From assembly GCF_019880405.1 (NCBI RefSeq), contig NZ_CP082269.1, forward strand, positions 2,046,001 to 2,110,000: DNA of 64,000 nucleotides, given 5' to 3'. The stretch's first letter is position 1. Every line of letters begins with the position of its first letter. A program made the position numbers and the translations under genes. The stretch is from Enterobacter sp. C2. Lineage in GTDB: Bacteria > Pseudomonadota > Gammaproteobacteria > Enterobacterales > Enterobacteriaceae. Under the pieces are notes generated by a model that saw only the letters and a list, made by a program, of their open reading frames with translations, was not told where the DNA came from and did no database searches. This document shows, piece after piece, positions 6,537-15,509 of the stretch.

Positions 6537-7640
6537 ATGCAGCGTCACCACTCCCCGTTTCGCGCCGATGTTGTCGGCAGTTTTCTGCGTCCCGACGCAA
6601 TTAAGCAGGCACGTATTCAGTTTGCCGCGGGTGAAATCGATGCTGGCCAGCTGAGGGCAGTTGAAGACAGCGCGATCCGTGAGGTAGTTGAGCAGCAGTG
6701 CGCCTGCGGTCTGCACGTGGTCACCGACGGCGAATTCCGTCGCGCCTGGTGGCACTTTGACTTCTTTGATGGCCTGCAGGGCGTAGAGCGTTACGATTCC
6801 GAGGCGGGTATTCAGTTCAACGGTGTCCAGACCAAAGCCCACGGCGTGCGCGTGACTGGCAAGCTGGGCTTCGGCGATCATCCGATGCTGGAAGACTTCC
6901 GCTTCCTGCAGAGCATTAGCGGCAGCGCCCAGCCGAAAATGACGATCCCCAGCCCGAGCGTGCTGCACTTCCGCGGTGGCCGGAAAGATATCGACAGCAC
7001 CGTCTACCCGGAGCTGGACGCCTACTTTGACGATCTGGCGACCACATGGCGCGACGCAATTCACGCATTCTATGAAGCAGGCTGCCGTTACCTGCAGCTT
7101 GACGACACGGTCTGGGCTTACCTCTGCTCAGACGATCAGCGCCGTCAGGTCCGCGAGCGCGGTGAAGATCCTGATGAACTGGCACGCATCTACGCCCGGG
7201 TACTGAACAAGGCGCTGGAGGGCAAGCCGGAGGATTTAACTATCGGTCTGCACGTATGCCGCGGTAACTTCCGCTCAACCTGGATCTCCGAAGGCGGCTA
7301 CGAGCCGGTGGCTGAGGTGCTCTTCGGCCAGGTCAATGTCGACGCCTTCTTCCTGGAGTATGACAACGATCGCTCCGGCGACTTCGCTCCGCTGCGCTTT
7401 ATCCGTCCGGGTAAGCAGCAGGTGGTATTGGGGCTGATTACCACGAAAAACGGCGAACTGGAAAACCCGGAAGGAATTGAGGCGCGCATCAAGGAAGCGG
7501 CGCAGTATGTGGATATCAATCAGATCTGCCTCAGCCCACAGTGCGGCTTCGCCTCTACGGAAGAGGGCAACAGCCTGACCGAAGCCCAGCAGTGGGACAA
7601 GGTCCGCCTGGTGACGCGCATTGCCGAACAGGTCTGGTAA
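6537..7640 (+). CDS. MetE C-terminal-like methionine synthase-family protein
   Basis: 367 residues from the ATG at 6537, which has AAGGAG upstream; an earlier in-frame ATG at 6489 lacks one. The protein matches only the catalytic C-terminal half of cobalamin-independent methionine synthase, like B. subtilis YxjG/YxjH. Zinc ligands are visible: HVC (GLHVCRGNF) and a late cysteine (SPQCGFAS). Short forms lack the N-terminal folate-binding half and may use another methyl donor or move methyl groups onto homocysteine or selenohomocysteine. Upstream met-box-like octamers support a role in methionine metabolism. Confidence 0.85.
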   Translation: MQRHHSPFRADVVGSFLRPDAIKQARIQFAAGEIDAGQLRAVEDSAIREVVEQQCACGLHVVTDGEFRRAWWHFDFFDGLQGVERYDSEAGIQFNGVQTKAHGVRVTGKLGFGDHPMLEDFRFLQSISGSAQPKMTIPSPSVLHFRGGRKDIDSTVYPELDAYFDDLATTWRDAIHAFYEAGCRYLQLDDTVWAYLCSDDQRRQVRERGEDPDELARIYARVLNKALEGKPEDLTIGLHVCRGNFRSTWISEGGYEPVAEVLFGQVNVDAFFLEYDNDRSGDFAPLRFIRPGKQQVVLGLITTKNGELENPEGIEARIKEAAQYVDINQICLSPQCGFASTEEGNSLTEAQQWDKVRLVTRIAEQVW

Positions 7641-7647
7641 TTGTTAA

Positions 7648-7675
7648 AAGGGGCAGATTTCCTGCCCCTTTTTTT
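7648..7675. terminator. Bidirectional terminator
   Basis: AAGGGGCAG/CTGCCCCTT stem with an ATTTC loop and T-run on the + strand; the reverse strand also ends in four T. It separates the convergent methyltransferase and ydeE genes. Confidence 0.85.
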
Positions 7676-8870
7676 ATGCTTTTGCCGCACTGAGTCCGCT
7701 GTCCCATGGCCGAATCTGCATTCCGCGCAGCATCATCAGCCAGGCGAAAACAATCGTCGCCGCCAGAATGGCAAATAGCGTCCAGCCCGGCAGAGTGGTC
7801 AGAATAATGCCGGTGGCCAGCGGGTTCATTGCTGCGCCAAGCCAGCCGAGGGCCTGAGCTGAGAAATAGCTCGCCTTCATACCCGGTGGGGCGATATGGT
7901 CGATCAGCATGTATTCGCCCGGAGCATAAATGATCTCCCCAATAGTAAACACGGCGGCTGACAGCCCCCACAGCCAGAGCTGGCTACCAGAGATCATAAA
8001 GCCCAGCAGGCCAAGGACAAAGCAGAGCGTGCCGACGGCCATCATCGGACGGATATTGTTGGCCCGCAGCGTGCGACCAATTACGTACTGAAACATGACC
8101 ACAATAACCGCATTCACCGGCAGCACCAGCGCTACCACCTTCTGCGCAAAGGCGTTATCGGCTACCGCCATGACGTACTGCGAAATACAGGAGGCAAAGG
8201 AGCCGCTGACGAACGAGGCCAGCACGCCGGAGAGGGTAAACCACAGCAGGGCTTTGTCATGAAGCAAAAGCGACGGTGACCAGGGCTGAAGGGTTTCCTC
8301 TTCGCGTTTCACCACGACGCGCTGAACCCAGAGCTGAATAAACACCAGCGGGAAGGCAGCGCACGCCGCAGCCAGCCAGAAAGGCAGCTGGCTGCTCTGC
8401 ATCACCAGCAGGGTGCCCAGCGGCGGGCCAATCGTCCAGCCGATATTAAGAAACGAGTAGTTTAGCGAGAACACTTTTGACTTCGCCGTCGGCGCCAGCG
8501 TATCGGAGAAGTAGGCTTTGACAACGGTGGCGAAGACCGAGTAGGCGCAGTTGATAATGGAGAAGAAGATCACCACCAGCACCGCATTATGACTCAGGGG
8601 AATGCCGATAAAACTGAGTACGAAGGTGGTGATGGCAATGAGCATGTAGCGCTTCTTATCAAACTTATCGGCAAGAATGCCGAAGCCGAGGCTAAAGAAG
8701 ACGCCGACGGTCATGGCCACGGTCATGGCAAACCCGACCCGATCAACCGACATACCGTATTGGCTGTTGAGGTAGATGGTCATAAACGGCAGCGTAGCGC
8801 CGCGACCGATGGTTAACAGCAGTGATGAGGCGAGCAGTGCGACGATGGAGCGTTGCTGAGATGTGATCAT
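7674..8870 (-). CDS. ydeE: MFS efflux transporter YdeE
   Basis: 398 residues, twelve predicted membrane helices, cytoplasmic membrane. It is collinear with E. coli YdeE: LLASSLLLTIGRGATLPFMT at the N terminus, FGILADKFDKKRYML in the first cytoplasmic loop, GWTIGPPLGTLLVMQS and PGEYMLIDHIAPPGMKASYF in the C half. The family member from E. coli exports dipeptides and other small compounds. It is divergent from eamA across a 190-base gap that contains a TGTCT-CT-AGACA inverted repeat. Confidence 0.92.
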   Translation of the reverse strand: MITSQQRSIVALLASSLLLTIGRGATLPFMTIYLNSQYGMSVDRVGFAMTVAMTVGVFFSLGFGILADKFDKKRYMLIAITTFVLSFIGIPLSHNAVLVVIFFSIINCAYSVFATVVKAYFSDTLAPTAKSKVFSLNYSFLNIGWTIGPPLGTLLVMQSSQLPFWLAAACAAFPLVFIQLWVQRVVVKREEETLQPWSPSLLLHDKALLWFTLSGVLASFVSGSFASCISQYVMAVADNAFAQKVVALVLPVNAVIVVMFQYVIGRTLRANNIRPMMAVGTLCFVLGLLGFMISGSQLWLWGLSAAVFTIGEIIYAPGEYMLIDHIAPPGMKASYFSAQALGWLGAAMNPLATGIILTTLPGWTLFAILAATIVFAWLMMLRGMQIRPWDSGLSAAKA

Positions 8871-8995
8871 GTTGTATCCGACAGTGCAATGTTTTCTATT
8901 TTTGCGTTCACTATCAGCAATACCACGCTAAACGCGCACTGTATAGCGACCACATTTCTCGCATCGCACACGCTGACCTACCGAATATTGTGATC

Positions 8996-9007
8996 TGTCT
9001 CTAGACA
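8996..9007. promoter_or_regulatory. Inverted repeat between ydeE and eamA
   Basis: TGTCT-CT-AGACA, five-base perfect arms, located 54 bases before the eamA start and 126 before ydeE. It could be an operator; the octamer AGACATAT overlapping its right arm also occurs in the met-box array at 6451. Confidence 0.3.
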
Positions 9008-9060
9008 TATTTTTACGATAACGTAACATTTTTACAAAAGCTTAAACTTCAGGGGCAGGT

Positions 9061-9957
9061 ATGACGCGGAAAGACGGACTGCTGGCATTGCTGGTAGTAG
9101 TAGTGTGGGGACTTAATTTTGTCGTGATTAAGGTCGGGTTGCACAATATGCCCCCCCTAATGTTGGCAGGTCTGCGTTTTGTGCTGGTGGCCTTTCCGGC
9201 GCTGCTGTTTGTCGCCCGGCCAAAGGTGCCGCTGCGTCTGCTGCTGGGCTACGGCCTGACCATCAGCTTTGGCCAGTTTGCCTTTCTGTTTAGCGCGATT
9301 AAGTTTGGCATGCCCACCGGACTGGCCTCGCTGGTCTTGCAGGCGCAGGCATTCTTTACCATCATCCTCGGAGCGGTCACCTTCGGCGAGCGGCTTCAGC
9401 TGAAGCAGGTGCTGGGAATTACCCTGGCGGTGTTTGGCGTGCTGGTGCTGGCGGAATCCAGCCTCAACGGTCAGGACGTGACCATGCTGGGCTTTATGCT
9501 CACTCTGGCGGCCGCCTTCAGCTGGGCCTGCGGGAATATCTTCAACAAAAAGATCATGCAGCATTCGTCACGCCCGGCGGTGATGTCGCTGGTGGTCTGG
9601 AGCGCGCTGATCCCGGTGGTGCCCTTTATGGTCGCCTCGCTGATCTTCGATGGCCCGGCGCTGATGGTGCAAAGTCTGGTGCAGATTGATATCACCACCG
9701 TGCTTTCGCTGATCTACCTGGCGTTTGTCGCCACCATCATTGGCTACGGGATCTGGGGAACGCTGCTCGGGCGTTACGAAACCTGGCGCGTGGCCCCGCT
9801 CTCGCTGCTGGTGCCGGTGGTAGGCATGGCCAGCGCCGCGCTGTTATTGGATGAGACGCTGAATGGTCTGCAGCTACTCGGCGCTGCGCTGATCATGGCT
9901 GGATTGTATATCAATATCTTTGGCTTTCGTCTGCGGCCATCGGTCGCCGCACGATAA
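9061..9957 (+). CDS. eamA: O-acetylserine/cysteine exporter EamA
   Basis: 298 residues with ten predicted membrane helices in two EamA/DMT repeats. The sequence is close to E. coli EamA (YdeD) over its length, e.g. VVVVWGLNFVVIKVGLHNMP, FGERLQLKQ and LLGRYETWRVAPLSLLVPVVG. It exports O-acetylserine and cysteine-pathway metabolites across the inner membrane. Its stop codon lies in the upstream edge of the terminator of the opposing mar operon. Confidence 0.93.
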   Translation: MTRKDGLLALLVVVVWGLNFVVIKVGLHNMPPLMLAGLRFVLVAFPALLFVARPKVPLRLLLGYGLTISFGQFAFLFSAIKFGMPTGLASLVLQAQAFFTIILGAVTFGERLQLKQVLGITLAVFGVLVLAESSLNGQDVTMLGFMLTLAAAFSWACGNIFNKKIMQHSSRPAVMSLVVWSALIPVVPFMVASLIFDGPALMVQSLVQIDITTVLSLIYLAFVATIIGYGIWGTLLGRYETWRVAPLSLLVPVVGMASAALLLDETLNGLQLLGAALIMAGLYINIFGFRLRPSVAAR

Positions 9958-9980
9958 AAAAGCCCCGCACAGGGCGGGGC
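9955..9980 (-). terminator. Terminator of marRAB
   Basis: GCCCCGC/GCGGGGC stem (9962-9980). On the minus strand it is followed by a run of six T (complement of 9955-9961), so it stops leftward transcription 20 bases after the marB stop. On the + strand it is followed by A and would not act as a classical terminator for eamA. Confidence 0.8.
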
Positions 9981-9999
9981 AAAAACGTATTAGCCGTGC

Positions 10000-10203
10000 T
10001 TAGTTGTAATAGGGCACGCCTAACTCGTCGGATTTATCACTTCCGGAACCCATATGATTTAAGTCAAACGGTGACTGGTCATGGGCGGAAGGCATAATCA
10101 TCGCGTCGCGCTGGTTTTGTTCACTAGGGCGCGGCTGCTCCGCATTGCTATAGCCAGAAAACAGCGCCAGCAGGGTAAGGGCGGCGGAGACGGTAAACTT
10201 CAT
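10000..10203 (-). CDS. marB: MarB, small periplasmic mar-operon protein
   Basis: 67 residues with a signal peptide (KFTVSAALTLLALFSGYSNA). The mature part keeps the MarB features PSEQNQRDAMIMPSAHDQSPFD. MarB is slightly shorter than the E. coli protein (72). It is the last gene of marRAB, 30 bases after marA, and in E. coli it modestly lowers mar expression by an indirect route. Confidence 0.92.
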   Translation of the reverse strand: MKFTVSAALTLLALFSGYSNAEQPRPSEQNQRDAMIMPSAHDQSPFDLNHMGSGSDKSDELGVPYYN

Positions 10204-10233
10204 GATTTCCTCGATACGTCTAAATACAGGCGA

Positions 10234-10620
10234 TTAACAGTTGTAATGGTTTAACGGCAGCAGATAACGGGTCTCGCCGTGCATATTAGTCATGCGATAC
10301 TTATGCGGCGGCACGTCGAAATAGTTTTTAAAGGTTCGGGTCAACGTCTGCTGTGACTCAAATCCGTAGCGCTCTGCCAGGTAGAGAATCGGCTCGTTGC
10401 TCTGCTTAAGCTTCTGTGCGATTTCAGTAAGCTTGCGGCTGCGGATATAGTGACCTAATGAGTGCCCGGTCTCTTTCTTAAACATCCGTTGCAGGTGCCA
10501 TTTTGAATAACCCGAACGCTCGGAGACTTTCTCCAGCGACAGCGGTGACTCCAGGTTATCCTCGATCCAGTCCAATATGCTATGAATAGTAATGGCGTCA
10601 TTATTGCGTCTGGACATCAT
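10234..10620 (-). CDS. marA: MarA, AraC-type multiple antibiotic resistance activator
   Basis: 128 residues if the first of two adjacent ATG codons is used; the second gives the 127 residues known from E. coli. The whole protein is a two-helix-turn-helix AraC DNA-binding unit ([24 protein letters not shown] and [24 protein letters not shown]) and is almost identical to E. coli MarA. As a monomer it binds marboxes and turns on efflux (acrAB-tolC), micF and other stress genes. AAGAGG serves as ribosome binding site, 14 bases after marR. Confidence 0.97.
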   Translation of the reverse strand: MMSRRNNDAITIHSILDWIEDNLESPLSLEKVSERSGYSKWHLQRMFKKETGHSLGHYIRSRKLTEIAQKLKQSNEPILYLAERYGFESQQTLTRTFKNYFDVPPHKYRMTNMHGETRYLLPLNHYNC

Positions 10621-10634
10621 TATACCTCTTCTGT

Positions 10635-11069
10635 TTACGGCAGTATTTTCTTGAGCAAGTACTCAAGGGTTGCCACTTCATCTGCCGTTAAGTTTTTTGT
10701 TAGTTCCTGATGCAGGTCTTGCCCCACTAATTTATGGCCTTGCTCACAAAGCGCTGCGCCGTCAGCGGTAAGCTGGATCAGCACGCCACGCTTGTCATGC
10801 GGATTAGGCTGGCGCTCAATCCAGCCTTTGCATACCAGCCGATCCAGCATGCGGGTGAGAGCCCCGAGATCGACAGACAGCACTTTTTTTAGCTCCACCG
10901 GCGTGATGCAGGTCGCGCAGCGGATAGAGCAGAGCACCTTAAACTGCGTCGCCGTAATATCCAGCGGCGAAAGGTAATCGTTTAATAAGCGATCTTTTTT
11001 CTGGTTGACCATGTGGATCAAGCGGCCCAGTGGGATGATTTCGTTGAACAAGTCACTGGTGCTTTTCAC
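10635..11069 (-). CDS. marR: MarR, repressor of the mar operon
   Basis: 144 residues from the GTG at 11069, matching the E. coli start ([13 protein letters not shown]); an ATG ten codons upstream would run through the operator and is unlikely. Winged-helix features are conserved: [38 protein letters not shown], where the DKRG wing and DLGALTR recognition helix contact DNA. Cys residues at CATC are present, consistent with copper/oxidant sensing described in E. coli. Salicylate and similar ligands release it from the two operator sites just upstream. Confidence 0.96.
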   Translation of the reverse strand: MKSTSDLFNEIIPLGRLIHMVNQKKDRLLNDYLSPLDITATQFKVLCSIRCATCITPVELKKVLSVDLGALTRMLDRLVCKGWIERQPNPHDKRGVLIQLTADGAALCEQGHKLVGQDLHQELTKNLTADEVATLEYLLKKILP

Positions 11070-11074
11070 GATGG

Positions 11075-11086
11075 TTGCCCCGGCAA
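11075..11086. promoter_or_regulatory. MarR operator site II
   Basis: TTGCCCCGGCAA, a perfect palindrome five bases before the marR GTG, at the place of E. coli site II. It is the same motif as site I. Confidence 0.85.
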
Positions 11087-11104
11087 GTAGATTAGTCACG
11101 GCAG

Positions 11105-11133
11105 ATATTATTGCCGGGGCAACTATAAGTCAA
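11105..11133 (-). promoter_or_regulatory. marRAB promoter
   Basis: On the minus strand TTGACT (-35, 11128-11133) and TAATAT (-10, 11105-11110) are separated by exactly 17 bases, and the spacer is filled by operator site I. This reproduces the E. coli mar promoter. Confidence 0.85.
11111..11122. promoter_or_regulatory. MarR operator site I
   Basis: TTGCCGGGGCAA lies between the -35 and -10 hexamers, so bound MarR would exclude RNA polymerase. Centre-to-centre distance to site II is 36 bases. Confidence 0.85.
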
Positions 11134-11148
11134 CTGAATGCATTAGCT

Positions 11149-11168
11149 TATGCCACAATTTGCTAAAA
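11149..11168 (-). promoter_or_regulatory. marbox (MarA/SoxS/Rob activator site)
   Basis: On the minus strand TTTTAGCAAATTGTGGCATA sits upstream of the -35 hexamer. It keeps the GCA and GTGGCA core of the E. coli mar marbox and its position, so autoactivation by MarA is expected. Confidence 0.75.
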
Positions 11169-11310
11169 CGTTTCACGTACCAATTTTTTAGCAATAACTA
11201 ATAAATTAATAACTGTAAGTTATACATTGGCTTAGCGTATTATCCGCTGCACATGCAGGGGCTTTGCGCATATAATAGACATCAACCATCCGCTTTACGG
11301 AGAGCACCTT

Positions 11311-11979
11311 ATGCAGGATCTGTTCAGGGCAATTGGATTAGGGCTGGTGGTGTTGCTGCCGCTGGCAAACCCGTTAACCACCGTTGCACTGTTTCTTGGC
11401 CTGGCGGGCAATATGAATGCCGCCGAACGTAACCGTCAGTCGCTGATGGCGTCGGTCTACGTATTTGCCATTATGATGGTTGCCTGGTATGCCGGGCAGG
11501 TGGTGATGAATACCTTCGGTATCTCGATTCCGGGGCTGCGGATCGCCGGGGGACTGATCGTCGCCTTTATCGGTTTCCGGATGCTCTTTCCCCAGCAGAA
11601 AGCGCATGAGTCCCCGGAGGCGAAGAGCAAAACGGCGGAGCTGATTGAGGAGCCGGACGCCAATATCGCGTTTGTGCCTCTGGCGATGCCCAGCACCGCC
11701 GGGCCGGGAACTATCGCGATGATTATCAGCTCGGCTTCCACCCTGCGTCACAGCGCTACCTTTCCGGATTGGGTGATCCTGGCTGCGCCGCCGCTGATTT
11801 TCCTGCTTGTGTCGGTGATCCTTTGGGGCTGTCTGCGCAGCTCTGGTGCGGTAATGCGGCTGGTAGGGAAAAGCGGTATTGAGGCCATCTCCCGGCTGAT
11901 GGGCTTTCTGCTGGTCTGCATGGGGGTGCAGTTTATTATTAACGGGGTGCTGGAGATTATCTCCAGCTACCCCGCATAA
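11311..11979 (+). CDS. marC: MarC, UPF0056 inner membrane protein
   Basis: 222 residues, six predicted membrane helices. The sequence is the MarC/UPF0056 type ([42 protein letters not shown]). Despite its name it is not required for multiple antibiotic resistance in E. coli, and its transport substrate is unknown. It is divergent from marR with the mar regulatory region between them, and ends three bases before the opposing sotB stop codon. Confidence 0.93.
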   Translation: MQDLFRAIGLGLVVLLPLANPLTTVALFLGLAGNMNAAERNRQSLMASVYVFAIMMVAWYAGQVVMNTFGISIPGLRIAGGLIVAFIGFRMLFPQQKAHESPEAKSKTAELIEEPDANIAFVPLAMPSTAGPGTIAMIISSASTLRHSATFPDWVILAAPPLIFLLVSVILWGCLRSSGAVMRLVGKSGIEAISRLMGFLLVCMGVQFIINGVLEIISSYPA

Positions 11980-11981
11980 AC

Positions 11982-13190
11982 TTATTGGGTCTGCTCTTCA
12001 AGCTCAGTATGCTCTTCCAACACCGTGGGCCAGCGGCGGAATATCACCACCGACCACACCAGCGCCGCCAGCGCGGGGACTGCGCCCACGTAACCCACGT
12101 TCGCCATCGACCAGTGCAGGCTCACCTGGTTGCCCACCAGCGCGCCTGCGCCGATGCCGAGGTTAAAGATGCCTGAGAAGAGCGACATCGCCACGTCAGT
12201 GGCGTCCGGCGCCAGCGACAGAACCTTCACCTGCATACCGAGGCCGATGATCATAATCGCAATGCCCCAGAATACGCCGAGCACGGCGAGGTACGTTGTG
12301 CTGTGCGAGGCGGGGAGCATCAGCACCAGTGAGAGGGTCAGGACGGCAATGGCACCGCTGACCAGCGTGGAGGCGTGCAGGTTGCCCAGCTTGCCAAACA
12401 GGATGCTACCGATGATCCCAGCGCCGCCCAGGATCAGCAGCAGGACGGTAGCGAAGCTGGCGCTAAGTCCTGCCACGTGCTGTACAAACGGCTCGATGTA
12501 GCTATAGGCGGTGTAGTGCGCGGTTACCACCACTACCGTCAGCAGGTAGATACTCATCAGCGCCGGGCGGCGAACCAGCTGCGGCAGGCTTTTCAGCGAG
12601 CCGGAGTGTTCGCTAGGCAACTTCGGCAGCAGCTTCGCCAGGCAGAGCAGGGTGATCAGCGCCCCCATTCCAATGATAAAGAAGGTAGTGCGCCAGCCGA
12701 AGTATTGCCCGACGATCCGGCCTATCGGTAGCCCGAGCACCATCGCCAGCGCCGTGCCGGTGGCCAGCAGGCTAAGCGCCTGGGCACGCTTGCCCGGCGG
12801 TGCCACGCGAATGGCCAGCGAGGCGGTGATCGACCAGAAGATAGCATGCGCGAAGGCAATGCCAATCCGGCTTACGACCAGCACGGTAAAGTTCCACGCC
12901 AGGAAGGAGAGCACGTGGCTGGCAATAAACAGCACAAACAGCACGATCAGCAGCTTGCGCCGCTCTACCTGGCTGGTGAGCAGCATAAACGGCAGCGACA
13001 GCAGCGCCACAACCCAGGCATAGATGGTGAGCATAATACCCACTTCCGGGGTTTGCATGCCGAAGCTATCGGCGATGTCAGAGAGCAGTCCAACAGGAAC
13101 AAATTCAGTGGTATTGAAGATGAAGGCCGCAACGGCCAACGTCACGACGCGCAGCCACGCAACTTTGCGTGAAACAGTGTTCGTTGTCAT
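11982..13190 (-). CDS. sotB: MFS sugar efflux transporter SotB
   Basis: 402 residues, twelve predicted membrane helices. It matches E. coli SotB (YdeA): [24 protein letters not shown] near the N terminus, [14 protein letters not shown] in the A-motif region, and [22 protein letters not shown]. The protein exports arabinose and IPTG and relieves sugar-phosphate stress. It is convergent with marC with no room for a terminator between the two stops. Confidence 0.92.
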   Translation of the reverse strand: MTTNTVSRKVAWLRVVTLAVAAFIFNTTEFVPVGLLSDIADSFGMQTPEVGIMLTIYAWVVALLSLPFMLLTSQVERRKLLIVLFVLFIASHVLSFLAWNFTVLVVSRIGIAFAHAIFWSITASLAIRVAPPGKRAQALSLLATGTALAMVLGLPIGRIVGQYFGWRTTFFIIGMGALITLLCLAKLLPKLPSEHSGSLKSLPQLVRRPALMSIYLLTVVVVTAHYTAYSYIEPFVQHVAGLSASFATVLLLILGGAGIIGSILFGKLGNLHASTLVSGAIAVLTLSLVLMLPASHSTTYLAVLGVFWGIAIMIIGLGMQVKVLSLAPDATDVAMSLFSGIFNLGIGAGALVGNQVSLHWSMANVGYVGAVPALAALVWSVVIFRRWPTVLEEHTELEEQTQ

Positions 13191-13329
13191 AAGGTTATAG
13201 TAGTGTTGATGAGGGGAAAAGATGCAGCGATCTTAAAACGTTCACTGGCGAAAATACAACCATTTTGTGATTTAGATCTCACTTTTTCCCTGAGCCAGAA
13301 TGCTCTTTCCCCTAACGTTGATGGACACC

Positions 13330-14043
13330 ATGAAAAAACGGGAATTTATTACTCAGGATCTGCTCAGTAAGATCTTCCAGACGGCCAGCGAGCCGTTACA
13401 TAAATTACCCGCCGAGCGCGAACTTGCCGAAGAGTATGGCGTTTCGCGCTACACCGTGCGGGAAGCCTTAAAAAAGCTGGTCAGCATCGGCATTATTCGT
13501 ATCGTGCAGGGCTCGGGTATTTACGTCAGCGAAAACGCGCGCAGCAATCCGCTGGTTTACAACTCCATCACCGAAAAACGCTTTGACCAAATGCGCTATC
13601 GCCTGCTCAGCCTGCATAAACGGCTGCCCAGCAAGGAGCAGCAGCAGGTATTTGGCATCGGGGAAAATGAGTGGCTATGGTACTTCTGCCGCCTGCGCTA
13701 CGTGGACGATCGCTGTACGCAGATTGAAACCTCCAGTCTGCCGCTGGCGCGCTTTCCTGACCTCAATCAGCAAGCAATTGAAAGCTCACTGCAACGTTAT
13801 GCGATCGGCAAAGGCCTGACGCTGTCCCACTTCCTCACCCACTATCAGGCGGTGGCGGTGGACAAAGCCCAGGCCGCGCTGCTGGGCTGCAAACGCGGCA
13901 CGCCCGCCATGAAAATAACCAATCGCGGCATACTTTCCGGCAGCGAGGTGTGGATCTTAAGCGAGGTGATCGACATTCATTACGAATGTACCTACGTTAC
14001 GCCGTTCAATGCCGACAACCTGCGCTTTCGCAGCGGCAGTTAA
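13330..14043 (+). CDS. GntR/HutC-family transcriptional regulator
   Basis: 237 residues from ATG 13330 (MKKREFITQ); an in-frame ATG at 13300 would add ten residues. Residues 1-65 are a GntR winged helix ([25 protein letters not shown]) and the remainder is a UTRA effector domain (about 85-230). HutC-type proteins usually repress sugar or amino-acid genes and respond to a pathway metabolite. It overlaps the convergent dehydratase gene by four bases and probably controls the dehydratase-PTS-dehydrogenase cluster that follows. Confidence 0.85.
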   Translation: MKKREFITQDLLSKIFQTASEPLHKLPAERELAEEYGVSRYTVREALKKLVSIGIIRIVQGSGIYVSENARSNPLVYNSITEKRFDQMRYRLLSLHKRLPSKEQQQVFGIGENEWLWYFCRLRYVDDRCTQIETSSLPLARFPDLNQQAIESSLQRYAIGKGLTLSHFLTHYQAVAVDKAQAALLGCKRGTPAMKITNRGILSGSEVWILSEVIDIHYECTYVTPFNADNLRFRSGS

Positions 14044-15239
14044 GGCGTGTGCATCGCCCCGTTGGGCAGGCGGCTTTGCGTCCATTCGTGTGGACGATAG
14101 ACCACCGGGAAACGCGCCAGCGCCGCTTCATCAACCTGCATACCAATGCCTGGACTATCGAGCGGATACATATACCCGCCCTCCGCCTGCGGCGCGTTGG
14201 GGAACACTGCCAGGGTATTCGCCTGCGGCGGAATGAACTCCTGAATCGCCGCGTTATGCAGGTGAATATTAAGATGGGTATTCACCGCCACGCCGACCGG
14301 GGTCATATCCGGCGGCCCGTGCCACGCCAGCCGCACGCCAAAGGCCTGGCACAGCACCGCCAGTTTGAGCGCTGGGGTAATGCCGCCGATTTGCGACACA
14401 TGGCAGCGAATAAAATCGATCTGCCGATTGACGATCAAATCGTGCCACTCGGCCGGGTTGTTAAACAGCTCGCCCATCGCCAGCGGCACGCTGCTGTGCG
14501 CCCGGATCTGCGCTAACCAACCGCTCTGCTGCGGCGACACGATATCTTCCAAAAACCAGGGCTGATAAGGCTCCAGCGCCTTCGCCAGCTGAATCGCCTG
14601 CTGCGGAAAAAGCCGCTCATGCACGTCATGTAGAATATGAAAACGGTGGCCGTACTTCTCGCGCAGGGCTTTAAACATAGCGATAGTATTCGCCATGTAT
14701 TCGTCCTGATCGTAATAGGCACCCGCCGTGGGTTCGCGTGTAGCATGCAGATCCTGCGGTGTGCCGCCGTAAAAACCGAGCTGGCAGCGAATGTAGCGAT
14801 AACCTTGTGAGAGCAGGGCGTCTACCTGCGGATAGAGTTCATCCATGCTTTCACCGGCAGCATGACTGTAAACCGCAATCGCGTCCTTCGATTTCCCCCC
14901 GAACAGCTGGTAGAGCGGCATGCCCGCCAGCTGGCCTTTAATATCCCACAGCGCCATATCCACGCCCGCAATGGCGTTGTTCATCACCGGACCATTTCGC
15001 CAGTAGGCGTTTACCTGCATCATCTGCCATAGATCTTCGATATGGTTGCCATCGCGCCCAATCAGCAGCGGTTTCAGGTATTCATCCACCATGGTTTTGA
15101 CCGCCAGCGGCCGCTGCTGAAACGTGGCGCAGCCATAACCAACGATATTATTATCGGTAGTGATTTTGACCAGCACCAGGTTGTGGCGATCCGGGCGGGT
15201 GATGAAACATTCAACGTTGGTGATTAAAGTGGGTGTCAT
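14040..15239 (-). CDS. Mannonate-dehydratase-like enolase-superfamily protein (RspA type)
   Basis: 399 residues with an enolase-superfamily capping domain (1-115) and TIM barrel. Metal ligands and catalytic residues of the ManD/RspA group are recognisable: HDVHERL (Asp plus catalytic His), FLEDIVSP (Glu), MGELFN (Glu), HGPPDMTP, and the YIRCQ segment. The family dehydrates D-mannonate or D-gluconate to 2-keto-3-deoxy acids, often with low activity. Here it is divergent from a PTS permease, so its real substrate may be a related aldonate from an imported sugar. Confidence 0.82.
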   Translation of the reverse strand: MTPTLITNVECFITRPDRHNLVLVKITTDNNIVGYGCATFQQRPLAVKTMVDEYLKPLLIGRDGNHIEDLWQMMQVNAYWRNGPVMNNAIAGVDMALWDIKGQLAGMPLYQLFGGKSKDAIAVYSHAAGESMDELYPQVDALLSQGYRYIRCQLGFYGGTPQDLHATREPTAGAYYDQDEYMANTIAMFKALREKYGHRFHILHDVHERLFPQQAIQLAKALEPYQPWFLEDIVSPQQSGWLAQIRAHSSVPLAMGELFNNPAEWHDLIVNRQIDFIRCHVSQIGGITPALKLAVLCQAFGVRLAWHGPPDMTPVGVAVNTHLNIHLHNAAIQEFIPPQANTLAVFPNAPQAEGGYMYPLDSPGIGMQVDEAALARFPVVYRPHEWTQSRLPNGAMHTP

Positions 15240-15509
15240 GGTCGCTCCTGACGGCTGACTGAAAGCAGATTGCGGGGACTATTATTCCTGCTCTTATTTA
15301 CCGATTTCCAGCACTTTATTTTGGTCCGTGCAGGAGTGGTAAATGATGAAAAAACCGTACCAATTTAGCCTTATTGCTGCTCACGGTGCCTTTCTGTAAG
15401 GGTTATGTGAGCATTATCACTTTTTATTGGTCTGTTTATCACTGCCGCCTTGCCGTAGACTTCTTCAGCATTGAACATGCCGTCATCAAGGCAGATAAGG
15501 AGCCCGCAA

